From Donghicola eburneus (GTDB taxonomy: Bacteria > Pseudomonadota > Alphaproteobacteria > Rhodobacterales > Rhodobacteraceae): a DNA stretch of 64,000 nt. The stretch covers positions 1 to 64,000 of the forward strand of contig NZ_FOXY01000003.1 of NCBI RefSeq assembly GCF_900115865.1, in the 5' to 3' direction. The number at the start of each line of letters is the position of its first letter. Position 1 is the first letter of the stretch. Of this stretch, positions 1-9,040 are shown in pieces. The position numbers and the translations under genes were made by a program. The notes beneath the pieces are model-generated. The model worked only from the letters and a program-made list of their open reading frames with translations. It did no database searches and was not told where the DNA came from.

Positions 1-60
1 AACCTCGACGGTGGGGAAGTTGCTTAAACATGACATAAGCCATGCCTTAAGCCTAATTCC

Positions 61-594
61 TCAATGCGCTAAGACGGCCCTCGCCGAAGGCGTACCACCA
101 AAGACATCGCGCCAAGCTTTTAAGCGAGGCATATAGTCAAGTAGTTTGCTCTCGAAAACTTCTTCTACAAAATTGTCAAAGCTGCCCGAGACGATGCCCA
201 ATTTGACACGCTCCGAGTATGAAGAGAGCAGTTTTTCGTGATGCGGGCGAATATACGCAATGAGTCGCATGTTTTCGCATAGATCAGGCCAGTACTGACG
301 CGCCGTTTTTTCGAAGAGTATGGGATCGGCAAATTGAAAGTGTTCAGCTGAAACAATACCAAGGGCAGCGTTGCTTTTACTGAACCGATTATAGACACTT
401 CCAAAACGAACTTCTCGTTGAGGGAGGTGACGCTTCCTGGTCAGTGTCCTGACTAATGCATTATGATGGTTCTGAGTAGGGTAGCAAAGCTCTTCGCCTG
501 CAGTCTTGTAAGTCTTCTGTTTCAAAACCTTCTGGATCGAGGTGGACCCTGTTTTGGTATCACCAAGGTGTACAATAAGTTCTTTAATCATCAA
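61..594 (-). pseudogene. Sulfotransferase-like protein, probably C-terminally truncated
   Basis: The 177-residue product begins with a short beta strand followed by GDTKTGSTSIQ (about residues 11-21), which looks like the 5'-phosphosulfate-binding loop of PAPS-dependent sulfotransferases. A second stretch, YIRPHHEKLLSSYSE (about 113-127), resembles the 3'-phosphate-binding Arg/Ser motif of the same fold. Family members are usually 250-320 residues, so the C-terminal third is missing: the frame ends at ...SARAVLAH shortly after the second motif. The start has a good AGGAGAGG ribosome site six bases upstream. The stretch is visibly more AT-rich than the rest of the window, which suggests recent acquisition and decay. 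A frameshift near base 90 or a genuinely short protein cannot be separated here because the window edge is 60 bases away. Confidence 0.55.
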
Positions 595-821
595 GGACCT
601 CTCCTCTGAGGGCGACGCGAAGGGTTACCGATCACGATTGCATTAAGGCCTGCAACGGCAGGTCGTGGAATTGACCTGTTGGTAAGCGCACGTACATCTT
701 GGAAACAAAATCGTCGCGACATTATGCTTAGCTCAAAACTTTGTCTATCAGACGGAGATACGGTCAGAGAACTTTGTGACTCCTTGACCTCTGGACAGCG
801 CGTTTCGCCTATGTTCCCAAT

Positions 822-833
822 ACGAACGTTCGT
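822..833. promoter_or_regulatory. Perfect 12-bp palindrome upstream of gcdH, possible operator
   Basis: ACGAACGTTCGT is a perfect inverted repeat ending 23 bases before the gcdH start codon. Palindromes of this kind are typical of TetR-family operators controlling acyl-CoA catabolism. The regulator is not identified in the window, so the role is inferred from symmetry and position only. Confidence 0.4.
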
Positions 834-856
834 TCAATTCTGCCGGAGGACAGACC

Positions 857-2077
857 ATGCTCGAGACCCCAAAGCTAAAGCAAAAAGACCGCCCCGATCT
901 GGGCTCCTTTGACTGGGCTGATCCTTTGCTCTTGTCTGCACAGTTGTCCGAAGAGGAGCGCATGCTGCGGGATGGCGCCCATGCGTTCGCTCAAGATAAG
1001 CTTCAGCCACGTGTCGTTGCAGCGTTTGAGGAAGAGCGCGTCGAGCCAGAAATCTTCAAGGAAATGGGGGATGCGGGCCTGTTGGGTGCAACTGTGCCCG
1101 AGGAATATGGCGGGCTTGGTGCCTCCTACGTGTCCTACGGTCTGATTGCGCGTGAAGTAGAGCGCGTGGACTCGGGCTATCGCAGTATGATGAGCGTTCA
1201 GTCGTCACTCGTGATTTACCCGATCTATGCCTACGGCACCGAGGCGCAGCGACAGAAATATCTGCCAGGCCTGTGCTCTGGTGAACTGATCGGATGCTTT
1301 GGCCTGACCGAACCCGATGCGGGCAGCGATCCTGCAGGGATGAAAACCCGTGCTGAAAAAACAGACAACGGCTACCGTTTGACCGGTTCCAAGATGTGGA
1401 TTTCCAACAGCCCGATCGCGGATGTCTTTGTGGTGTGGGCGAAATCCGATGCGCATGGGGGCAAGATCAAAGGCTTTGTTCTGGAAAAGGGGATGGCTGG
1501 CTTGTCTGCCCCGAAAATCGGGAGCAAGCTTTCTTTGCGCGCCAGTGTCACCGGCGAGATCGTGATGGAAGGGGTCGAGGTTGGCGAAGATGCCTTGCTG
1601 CCGAACGTAGAGGGACTCAAAGGGCCGTTCGGTTGTCTGAACCGCGCGCGCTACGGCATTGCTTGGGGTGTCATGGGGTCGGCAGAGTTCTGCTGGCATG
1701 CCGCGCGCCAGTACGGTCTAGACCGGAAGCAGTTCAGCCGTCCCATCGCGCAGACCCAACTGTTTCAGAAGAAGCTGGCAGATATGCAGACTGAGATCAC
1801 CTTGGGCCTGCAGGCGGCATTGCAAGTCGGGCGCTTGATGGACGCAGCCGAGGCCGCACCCGAGATGATCAGCCTGATCAAACGCAACAACTGCGGCAAA
1901 GCCTTGGACATCGCCCGTCACGCCCGCGACATGCATGGCGGCAACGGGATCAGCGGCGAATTCCAAGTGATCCGCCACATGATCAACCTCGAAACGGTGA
2001 ACACCTACGAAGGCACCCACGACGTACACGCGCTGATCCTGGGACGCGCGCAAACGGGGCTTCAGGCGTTTTTCTGA
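857..2077 (+). CDS. gcdH: Glutaryl-CoA dehydrogenase
   Basis: Acyl-CoA dehydrogenase family flavoprotein of 406 residues, the expected length. It oxidises and decarboxylates glutaryl-CoA to crotonyl-CoA in lysine, tryptophan and aromatic catabolism, passing electrons to ETF. The FAD-contact motif TEPDAGSDP lies at about residues 151-159 and WISNSP follows. The C-terminal stretch MHGGNGIS...[16 protein letters not shown] carries the catalytic glutamate (E385) in the context that separates glutaryl-CoA dehydrogenases from other acyl-CoA dehydrogenases. The ATG at 857 follows a GGAGGA ribosome site. It is transcribed alone and converges on the next gene. A CaiB-type CoA-transferase that could supply glutaryl-CoA lies 7.6 kb away at 9729. 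Confidence 0.92.
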   Translation: MLETPKLKQKDRPDLGSFDWADPLLLSAQLSEEERMLRDGAHAFAQDKLQPRVVAAFEEERVEPEIFKEMGDAGLLGATVPEEYGGLGASYVSYGLIAREVERVDSGYRSMMSVQSSLVIYPIYAYGTEAQRQKYLPGLCSGELIGCFGLTEPDAGSDPAGMKTRAEKTDNGYRLTGSKMWISNSPIADVFVVWAKSDAHGGKIKGFVLEKGMAGLSAPKIGSKLSLRASVTGEIVMEGVEVGEDALLPNVEGLKGPFGCLNRARYGIAWGVMGSAEFCWHAARQYGLDRKQFSRPIAQTQLFQKKLADMQTEITLGLQAALQVGRLMDAAEAAPEMISLIKRNNCGKALDIARHARDMHGGNGISGEFQVIRHMINLETVNTYEGTHDVHALILGRAQTGLQAFF

Positions 2078-2122
2078 GGGAACTTTGTGTCGTGTCAAGC
2101 CTCGGATGCGACCCTCTCACAC

Positions 2123-2809
2123 TCACCGAACGTCAATCGCGTCCTTCGCCACCGACAGCATATAGCCGCGCCGCGCAATGCTCCTGACGAGCAGTTCGCT
2201 GACCATCTGGTTGCCCAAGGCGTCGCGGAGGCGTTTGATTCTGGTGGCGCCTGCGGCCTCTTCGCAGTCGGCCGAGGCCTTTCCGCTGATCATGCCTTCG
2301 ATTTCAGAGCCGGATAGGATGTCATCATCCATCCGCGCTTCGGCCAGAACGGACAGGGTTTCAATCGCGGCGGGGGTCAGTTTGAAGCCCATGTCGTTCA
2401 GGTAAACCATGTTCTCGTTCCGTTGGATCACGAGCGATCGCACCTGAATGCCCGACCGCTCGATCTGGGCCATGCGGCGGCCCAGTGTCGTCAGCAGCAG
2501 CAGGAACACCAGCGCGGACAGCAGCATCGCGCAGGAAAAAACCAACAGCACAAAGATCACCATCCGATAGCTTGCTAGCGTGTCGGAAAAGGCGGTGCCG
2601 GACTGCGCCAGAATTTCCAATAGTTTCAGGTCGGCGCGGCCCGTCAGGGTGTCATTCTCTATGAAAATCCGCTCGACCTGTGCGTTAAAAGCGTTCGCGT
2701 CGGGCAGGCTCAGGATGAGGAACGCGGCTGCCACGCCGAGGATCGCGATCACAACCGCGAACCCGATCCAGACAATCCGGTTTCCCTTAGTAGCGAAGGA
2801 AGAAGTCAC
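2123..2809 (-). CDS. Membrane-anchored winged-helix protein (putative one-component regulator)
   Basis: Not a family I can name. The 228-residue protein has a hydrophobic helix at about residues 12-34, a roughly 48-residue segment likely in the periplasm, a second helix at 83-108, and then a soluble C-terminal domain. Residues about 125-221 look like an OmpR/ToxR-type winged helix: helical segment LTPAAIETLSVLAE, recognition-like helix GATRIKRLRDALGN, and the wing-like ending LVRSIARRGYML. With two membrane passes both ends would be cytoplasmic, so the DNA-binding domain would face the chromosome. This is the reverse order of ToxR or CadC, which carry the winged helix at the N terminus. The upstream gene overlaps it by 23 bases, implying co-expression with a small secreted protein. 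DNA binding is inferred, not shown. Confidence 0.6.
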   Translation of the reverse strand: MTSSFATKGNRIVWIGFAVVIAILGVAAAFLILSLPDANAFNAQVERIFIENDTLTGRADLKLLEILAQSGTAFSDTLASYRMVIFVLLVFSCAMLLSALVFLLLLTTLGRRMAQIERSGIQVRSLVIQRNENMVYLNDMGFKLTPAAIETLSVLAEARMDDDILSGSEIEGMISGKASADCEEAAGATRIKRLRDALGNQMVSELLVRSIARRGYMLSVAKDAIDVR

Positions 2810-3065
2810 CCGCGGCGCCTTTGCGTTGTTCCAGTCCAGATTCGTCGAAGGTGCCTACGATATTCAGCAAGGTCCAGCCATCTGCTGCCAATTTCGGGCG
2901 CAGACCGTTGGCCGCGCTCTTTTTGGTGCAATCACCAGTGACCTGCGTGACCCCGTAGGCAAGACGCAGCGGATCGTCTTTTTTCGCTTTGTAGTCGGCG
3001 TAGCAGGCCGCCTGAGCAGGGACTGCCAATGCCACTAGCCCTAGGGCAAAGATGATGTGTTTCAT
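2787..3065 (-). CDS. Small secreted protein, co-transcribed with the membrane winged-helix gene
   Basis: The 92-residue product has a clear signal peptide (MKHIIFALGLVALAVPAQA, cleavage before ACYAD), leaving about 73 residues with two cysteines that could form one disulfide. The tail ends in FFLRY. I do not recognise the family. The ATG at 3065 was chosen because it begins directly with the Lys-plus-hydrophobic signal peptide; an upstream ATG at 3107 would add 14 unlikely residues. The 3' end overlaps the start of the winged-helix gene by 23 bases, so translation is probably coupled. A link to that regulator, for example as a periplasmic partner, is inference from gene order. Confidence 0.6.
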   Translation of the reverse strand: MKHIIFALGLVALAVPAQAACYADYKAKKDDPLRLAYGVTQVTGDCTKKSAANGLRPKLAADGWTLLNIVGTFDESGLEQRKGAAGDFFLRY

Positions 3066-3222
3066 GCGCCAAAAATGCGCGATCCCCGCTGTGATATGCA
3101 ATAACATTCGTGGGTCTTTGGCTGGTTATCTCATAGCAATCCTATGATATTGCTCGACTTTCAGGTTTCTGGCGACGGTGGCTGCATTAGATACACCCGC
3201 TGGCCCACATGGAGACCCGAAA

Positions 3223-3792
3223 ATGAAAAAGATCAGCAAAACCCTGACGACTTTGACCCTCGCGACCGCCTTGTTTGTGGGCGGTGCCGCGCAGCCCGTC
3301 CATGCGGCTGAAAACAACGACGCGCTGCGTGCTTTGGCGGGAATCGCGGCGCTGGCGGGGATCGCGCTTGCGGTAAACAACGCCAACCGCGCAAACGAAG
3401 CGGAGCAGCGCGCTGAACACTACAAGGACCGGTACAAAGACGAGCGTGATCGCCACACCTATGTGCCGACTCATAATCCGTACTATGGCACTAACCGCCC
3501 GAGTTACGGCCACGGGTCGTCGAACCATTGGAATCACATCCAGCCTCCTGTGACGAAGCCCGCGCCGACTTCCACTCAGGTGATGCCGCGCCGCTGCTTG
3601 CGGACATACGACACCCGTCAGGGCCGTGATGTTGCGATGTACGAGATGGGCTGCCTCGTCTCTGAAAAGATCCGCATCCGCAAATTGCCGAATGAGTGTC
3701 TGCGCCAGATTCGCACCGAACAGCGCCGAGATGTTCAGGGATACGATCCCCGTTGCCTTGGTAATCGTGGGGTCGCGCTGTCGCGTCGCTAA
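3223..3792 (+). CDS. Secreted hypothetical protein with a duplicated Cys-bounded repeat
   Basis: The 189-residue protein starts at the ATG at 3223 behind a GGAG site and has a signal peptide (MKKISKTLTTLTLATALFVG, cleavage near VHA-AEN). A short hydrophobic or amphipathic stretch (ALRALAGIAALAGIALAVNNANRA) is followed by a charged helix rich in Glu, Arg and Lys, then a Tyr/His/Asn/Pro-rich linker. The C-terminal half holds two related units, each running CLR-x6-(G/R)RDV-x2-Y-x3-CL, so cysteines frame each unit. Proteins of this style are common in Rhodobacteraceae as unannotated envelope proteins. Function unknown. A strong terminator follows directly. Confidence 0.65.
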   Translation: MKKISKTLTTLTLATALFVGGAAQPVHAAENNDALRALAGIAALAGIALAVNNANRANEAEQRAEHYKDRYKDERDRHTYVPTHNPYYGTNRPSYGHGSSNHWNHIQPPVTKPAPTSTQVMPRRCLRTYDTRQGRDVAMYEMGCLVSEKIRIRKLPNECLRQIRTEQRRDVQGYDPRCLGNRGVALSRR

Positions 3793-3821
3793 GTCCCCTC
3801 TAGCCACGTGATACCGCAACT

Positions 3822-3847
3822 GGCGGACCTTCGGGTCCGCCTTTTTT
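3822..3847 (+). terminator. Rho-independent terminator after the secreted repeat protein
   Basis: A perfect 8-bp GC-rich stem (GGCGGACC / GGTCCGCC) with a stable TTCG tetraloop is followed by a run of six T. It lies between the secreted protein stop and the rnhB start, so rnhB needs its own promoter or readthrough. Confidence 0.85.
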
Positions 3848-3886
3848 GTGGTTGCGGGATTCGCGGGGCAGGGGCCACATGCAGCC

Positions 3887-4528
3887 ATGACAGAAAAAAC
3901 TTCCCCCGACGATTCTTTCGAGCGCGCCGCGATGGCGCGCGGTTTATCCCCAGTGGCGGGTGTGGACGAAGTGGGCCGTGGCCCCTTGGCCGGACCCGTG
4001 GTTGCCGCTGCTGTGATTCTGAACCCCGACGACATTCCCGAGGGCCTGAACGATTCTAAAAAGCTGACCGCGAAGCGCCGCGCCGCGATTCTCGAGGTGA
4101 TTCTGGAAAAGGCGCAGTACGGGATCGGAATCGCCTCGGTCGAAGAGATCGATCAGATCAACATCTTGCAGGCCAGCTTCCTTGCGATGCGCCGCGCGGT
4201 CGAAGCTTTGCCCGTTCGGCCTGCGCACCTGTTGATAGATGGCAATAAAATACCTCCTGAACTCAACGGCTTCTCGGAATGTATCGTCAAAGGAGACAGC
4301 AAGTCGGTGTCCATCGCGGCGGCCTCTATTATCGCAAAAGAGCATCGTGACGGCATTATGCGCGACCTTGCAGAGCAGTTCCCGGGCTATGGCTGGGAGA
4401 AGAATGCAGGCTACGGATCCAAGGCCCACATGGATGCACTTACGCTTTTGGGCGCAACAGAGCACCATAGGCGTACCTTCAAACCTATCCACAACATCTT
4501 GTATCAAGGCAAAAACTTAACTTCCTGA
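3887..4528 (+). CDS. rnhB: Ribonuclease HII
   Basis: RNase HII removes RNA from RNA-DNA hybrids and excises single misincorporated ribonucleotides. The 213-residue protein shows the family signature GVDEVGRGPLAGPVVAAAV near residues 23-41, which includes the Asp-Glu metal ligands and the Gly-Arg-Gly that reads the ribonucleotide junction. Later motifs are LNDSKKLTAKRR, LLIDGNK (third carboxylate) and the SIIAKEHRD segment. The start at 3887 (MTEKTSPDD) is preferred over an in-frame ATG at 3848, which would fall inside the terminator region. It directly precedes ccrM, a gene pair common in Alphaproteobacteria. Confidence 0.93.
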   Translation: MTEKTSPDDSFERAAMARGLSPVAGVDEVGRGPLAGPVVAAAVILNPDDIPEGLNDSKKLTAKRRAAILEVILEKAQYGIGIASVEEIDQINILQASFLAMRRAVEALPVRPAHLLIDGNKIPPELNGFSECIVKGDSKSVSIAAASIIAKEHRDGIMRDLAEQFPGYGWEKNAGYGSKAHMDALTLLGATEHHRRTFKPIHNILYQGKNLTS

Positions 4529-4531
4529 TTC
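4527..4531. promoter_or_regulatory. GANTC (CcrM) site in the ccrM upstream region
   Basis: GATTC overlaps the rnhB stop codon about 90 bases before the ccrM start. GANTC sites near the ccrM promoter allow methylation-dependent feedback in Caulobacter. A single site could be chance. Confidence 0.35.
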
Positions 4532-4569
4532 AAAAAAGAAATTGACCTTCTGCCGGGTTTCCCACATTT

Positions 4570-4578
4570 TTATCCACA
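4570..4578 (+). promoter_or_regulatory. Perfect DnaA box upstream of ccrM
   Basis: TTATCCACA matches the high-affinity DnaA box. It lies 41 bases before the ccrM start and just downstream of a possible -35 element (TTGACC at 4542-4547), so bound DnaA would sit over the likely transcription start. Whether DnaA controls this promoter is inference. Confidence 0.55.
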
Positions 4579-4583
4579 ACTAG

Positions 4584-5735
<1,152 letters not shown>

Positions 5736-5797
5736 ACCCTAACAAGCAACTCCAGTTGCCTGCGACCGCGTTTCTTTGTCATACGCGGTCTCAACTT

Positions 5798-5835
5798 CGC
5801 CCCGCTGGTAATCCCATTCGCGGCGGGGCGCTTTT
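5798..5835 (+). terminator. Possible terminator after ccrM
   Basis: An 8-bp stem (CGCCCCGC / GCGGGGCG) with a 17-base loop is followed by CTTTTT. A second weaker hairpin (GACCGCG / CGCGGTC, 5764-5790) precedes it. The long loop makes this a moderate candidate. Confidence 0.5.
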
Positions 5836-5843
5836 TCGAGGCG

Positions 5844-6176
5844 ATGATGCAGCTACTGACGGCCTACATCCGCCTGCTTCGGGCCATCTACGAAGCGTTT
5901 ACGCACCAATTGGTTCTGGCTCTGTTTTCAGTGAACCTGCTTTTGGTGTCGATTGCCTCTGTCATCTACATGCACATCGAAGGCTGGGGATTCGTCCAAG
6001 CTCTCTACTTCTCGGTCATCACGATCTCGACCGTTGGTTACGGTGATCTGGTGCCCATCACGCCTGCGGGCAAGCTATTCACATCCGGCTACATCTTTAT
6101 CGGCGCGGGGTTCTTTTTCCTCGCCGTTGGCGCGTTCGCCGAAGACGTCATTAAATATATCCGCGAGCACCGTTAA
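5844..6176 (+). CDS. Two-helix potassium channel protein
   Basis: A 110-residue ion channel of the KcsA-like minimal type. It has an N-terminal amphipathic segment, a first membrane helix (about residues 24-46), a pore helix, the K+ selectivity filter TVGYGD at residues 63-68, and a second membrane helix (about 80-104) ending IKYIREHR. There is no cytoplasmic RCK or cyclic-nucleotide domain, so gating signals are not obvious. Four subunits would form one pore. Two adjacent ATGs compete: 5844 is only two bases from the GAGG site and 5847 is five bases away, so 5847 is equally possible. Its 3' end overlaps the opposite-strand alkB stop by four bases. Confidence 0.85.
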   Translation: MMQLLTAYIRLLRAIYEAFTHQLVLALFSVNLLLVSIASVIYMHIEGWGFVQALYFSVITISTVGYGDLVPITPAGKLFTSGYIFIGAGFFFLAVGAFAEDVIKYIREHR

Positions 6177-7306
6177 CGGGGCAGGGGATTCTGCCCTTTG
6201 TTATAGGGCTTCCAGTCCTCGATCTCGGGGTAATACTTGGCCCGCCATTCCCGCACTTTGGGGTTCATCACCCGCCGCCAGTAACTGGGGATCATCGCAC
6301 CCATCGTCATAAGCGGATAACCGTGGGGCAGTTGCGGGGCCTCATCCTCGGAATAGTTTTGCAGCAGGGGGAAGCGCCGGTCGGGCTTATAATGGTGGTC
6401 CGAATGGCGTTGTAGGTTGATCAGCAGCCAGTTGGTCCCCTTGTGCGAGGCATTCCAGCTGTGGTGCGGTTTGACGTGCTCGTACTTGCCCTCCCCCAAA
6501 TGTTTGCGGGTCAGGCCATAATGTTCGACATAGTTCACGATTTCTAGCTGCCAGATCGCGATGAAGGCCTGATACAGGAACAGGCCAAGCCCCGCCCATC
6601 CGCCGACCCCAAACGCCAGCAGCAGCATCGCCGCTTGCAGCGCCCAATACCGCCAGAAGGGGTTGGATTTGTGGGTCCATGGCAGGCCACGGCGGGCCAG
6701 CATCGCCTTTTCTGCTTTGAACGAGGACACCAGAGATTCGCGCAGCACGCGGGGGAAGAACCGGTGGAAGCCTTCGTTATAGCGGGCGGTCACCGGATCT
6801 TTGGGCGTTCCGACATAGATGTGGTGGACGCGCAGGTGTTCGCTGCGGAAATGCGAGTACATCACCATCGCCAATAGGATATCCCCGAGCCACCGTTCCT
6901 TGGCGTTTTTCTGATGCATCAACTCGTGGGAATAGGTGATGCCGATGGTACCCGTGATCACCCCGACGCCAAAAAACATCAGGATGCTCTCCAGCGTGTT
7001 CAGGTGTTCGGCGCGGGTCACGTATAAGATCATCCCGAACAAAGTCGCGAATTGCAGAGGTGGCCACATGACGGTGATCGCGCGGTACCAGAACAAATCC
7101 GATTCGGGCGTTTCGGGGTCGGCGTTCTCGGTTTCCAAGCCGCCAACGGCGTCCAACACGCTGAACATGTACCACGTCACGATCGGCATCAGCAGAATCG
7201 CCAATCCTCCTGTGACCGCGCAGAACCACGCCAATGGCAACAGCAGGACCGGTAGCCAGAACGGCAGGGCGCGCGAAAAACGGGACACTTGTACAGCGGG
7301 AATCAT
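6173..7306 (-). CDS. alkB: AlkB-family alkane 1-monooxygenase
   Basis: Integral-membrane non-heme diiron monooxygenase of 377 residues that hydroxylates alkane chain ends using rubredoxin electrons. The histidine boxes of the family are visible in order: HELMHQKN, HLRVHHIYVG, NYVEHYGL and LQRHSDHHYKP. Several hydrophobic helices precede the first box. The ATG at 7306 (MIPAVQ) was chosen because GGAG lies seven bases upstream; the longer frame opens with TTG. No rubredoxin or rubredoxin reductase gene is next to it, so electrons must come from elsewhere. Related AlkB-like enzymes can have other substrates, so the alkane assignment is at family level. It follows mutY on the same strand. Confidence 0.88.
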   Translation of the reverse strand: MIPAVQVSRFSRALPFWLPVLLLPLAWFCAVTGGLAILLMPIVTWYMFSVLDAVGGLETENADPETPESDLFWYRAITVMWPPLQFATLFGMILYVTRAEHLNTLESILMFFGVGVITGTIGITYSHELMHQKNAKERWLGDILLAMVMYSHFRSEHLRVHHIYVGTPKDPVTARYNEGFHRFFPRVLRESLVSSFKAEKAMLARRGLPWTHKSNPFWRYWALQAAMLLLAFGVGGWAGLGLFLYQAFIAIWQLEIVNYVEHYGLTRKHLGEGKYEHVKPHHSWNASHKGTNWLLINLQRHSDHHYKPDRRFPLLQNYSEDEAPQLPHGYPLMTMGAMIPSYWRRVMNPKVREWRAKYYPEIEDWKPYNKGQNPLPR

Positions 7307-7362
7307 GTCAGGCTCCAATGATCATTGCGCGCAGCCTAAGCCCTTTGCCAACCGCGTCAAAT

Positions 7363-8433
7363 TCACGTTTTGCCGCGATCTGTCAGGGCAAATGCCTTGC
7401 GCATCACCGTGGGCAGAGAGGCAGGATCGAATGCGTCTGCCTCAATGAACTCGCCGCGCTCGGGCTGCCGTTCCATTGGGACCAGCGCGGTCAGGACCGT
7501 CAGGCTTAGGTGGAAGTGGGTAAAGGTGTGCTTTGCCTCTTCGTTCAGGGTCTTCCACTCGGCGCGGATCGGAGGGGCAGGCACGGGATCGGTTTCGGCC
7601 CAGTCAGAGCCAGGCCATCCCAGCATACCGCCGAGCAGACCGCTTTCGGGCCGCGTTTCCAGCAAATAGGCGCCGTCCACACGGCGCGCGATATAGGCAA
7701 TGCCGCGACGTTTGGGCTTGGCTTTCTTGGGCTTCTTGCGAGGCAGGTCGGTGGGCGTACCTTCGAGCCGCGCGCGGCAGTTGTCGCGCCAAGGGCACAG
7801 CCCGCAGGCCGGATTGCGCGGGGTGCAAATGGTCGCCCCCAGATCCATGACAGCCTGAGCGTAGTCGCCGGGGCGGTCGGTTGGGGTCAGGGTCGCGGCC
7901 CATTCGGTCAGTTCAGGCTTGGCGTCGGGCAGCGGCGTTTGCACGTTAAAAATACGGGACATGACGCGTTCGACGTTGCCATCGACCACCACCGCAGGCT
8001 CATCAAACGCGATCGAGGCGACAGCCGCCGCCGTGTAGGGACCAATGCCCGGCAATTTCAGCAGCTCCGCATAGGTCTGTGGAAACACGCCGCCATGTTC
8101 ATCCGCCACTGCGCGGGCGCATTTCAGCAAGTTCCGGGCACGGGCGTAGTATCCAAGACCAGCCCAATTCGCCATGACGTCCGCGTCCTCGGCTGCGGCC
8201 AAGTCGCTGACTGTGGGCCATTTTCCGGTGAACTTGAGGAAGTAGTCTTTGACCGCAGCCACCGTGGTTTGCTGCAACATGACCTCTGACATCCAGATGC
8301 GATAGGGATCGGGGCGCACGCCGGCCTTGCGCTCGGCAGGGCCGACACGCCAAGGCATCTTGCGGGCGTGGCCATCGTACCAGTCCAGCAATGTTTCAGA
8401 TTTTGGAACCGGGATCGCCGAAGTGTCACGCAT
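7363..8433 (-). CDS. mutY: A/G-specific adenine DNA glycosylase
   Basis: MutY removes adenine mispaired with 8-oxoguanine, preventing G-to-T mutations. The 356-residue protein shows WMSEVMLQQTTV (catalytic Glu region), the helix-hairpin-helix LPGIGPYTAAAV, the catalytic Asp in VVVDGNVERV, and the iron-sulfur ligands in the exact spacing C-x6-C-x2-C-x5-C (CTPRNPACGLCPWRDNC). A Nudix-like C-terminal domain that recognises 8-oxoG follows. AAAGGA lies before the ATG. It is divergent from the DUF721 gene, an arrangement seen in other Rhodobacteraceae. Confidence 0.95.
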   Translation of the reverse strand: MRDTSAIPVPKSETLLDWYDGHARKMPWRVGPAERKAGVRPDPYRIWMSEVMLQQTTVAAVKDYFLKFTGKWPTVSDLAAAEDADVMANWAGLGYYARARNLLKCARAVADEHGGVFPQTYAELLKLPGIGPYTAAAVASIAFDEPAVVVDGNVERVMSRIFNVQTPLPDAKPELTEWAATLTPTDRPGDYAQAVMDLGATICTPRNPACGLCPWRDNCRARLEGTPTDLPRKKPKKAKPKRRGIAYIARRVDGAYLLETRPESGLLGGMLGWPGSDWAETDPVPAPPIRAEWKTLNEEAKHTFTHFHLSLTVLTALVPMERQPERGEFIEADAFDPASLPTVMRKAFALTDRGKT

Positions 8434-8515
8434 TCTTTATCCTTTGTGCCAATAGGGCTCTGGCCCTCGGGGCGCGTGTCACTAGAATAGTGCCAGACAG
8501 AAGGATGCAAGACCT

Positions 8516-9040
8516 ATGGCCCCACGCAAGCCATCCACGCGCGGCTTTGCCCGCACCAGCAATCTGCTGACGACGCAGATTCGCCAAGTCGGCGAAAAGC
8601 GTGGCTTTGCCGTGGCGCGTCTGCTGACCCATTGGTCCGAGGTCGTGGGCGAGGATATCGCCGCTATCGCCCGCCCCGTGAAGGTCGGCTATGGACGCCA
8701 AGGCATGGGAGCTACGTTGACCCTGCTGACCACCGGCGCGAACGCTCCGATGCTGGAAATGCAAAAGGATATGATCCGCAACCGCGTCAATTCCTGCTAC
8801 GGCTACAATGCGATCGCGCGGGTCTACATCACGCAAACTGCGCCGACCGGCTTTGCCGAAGGGCAGGCGCAGTTCGGCCACGCACCGAAAAAATCGAAGC
8901 CCCAGCCCACCCCTGAAATTCGCGCTGCTGCTGCACAGACGGCCGCTGACGTGGGGGACAATGACCTTCGCGCTGCGCTGGAACGGCTGGCGCAGAACGT
9001 ATACCTGAAGAACAAGACCCAAAACGTGAGGCCTAAATGA
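8516..9040 (+). CDS. DUF721 (DciA-like) protein
   Basis: A 174-residue soluble protein. Residues about 15-120 match the DUF721 pattern (LLTHWSEVVGEDIAAIARPVKV... followed by a hydrophobic strand and MLEMQKDMIRNRVNSCYGYNAI), the fold shared with the replicative-helicase loader DciA. The C-terminal part is a low-complexity linker and a short charged helix. In Alphaproteobacteria these genes often sit directly upstream of a DsbA-like thiol oxidoreductase, as here, where the stop and the next start overlap (ATGA). Its role in helicase loading in this group is inferred from the family. Confidence 0.75.
   Translation: MAPRKPSTRGFARTSNLLTTQIRQVGEKRGFAVARLLTHWSEVVGEDIAAIARPVKVGYGRQGMGATLTLLTTGANAPMLEMQKDMIRNRVNSCYGYNAIARVYITQTAPTGFAEGQAQFGHAPKKSKPQPTPEIRAAAAQTAADVGDNDLRAALERLAQNVYLKNKTQNVRPK

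Noticed and set aside
679-912. 77-codon frame overlapping the gcdH start
   Set aside because: It runs through the gcdH promoter and ribosome site and into the well-supported gcdH frame; the product looks random.
4517-4531. Possible CtrA box (TTAA-N7-TTAA) before ccrM
   Set aside because: The second half-site reads ATTC, so only one TTAA is present.
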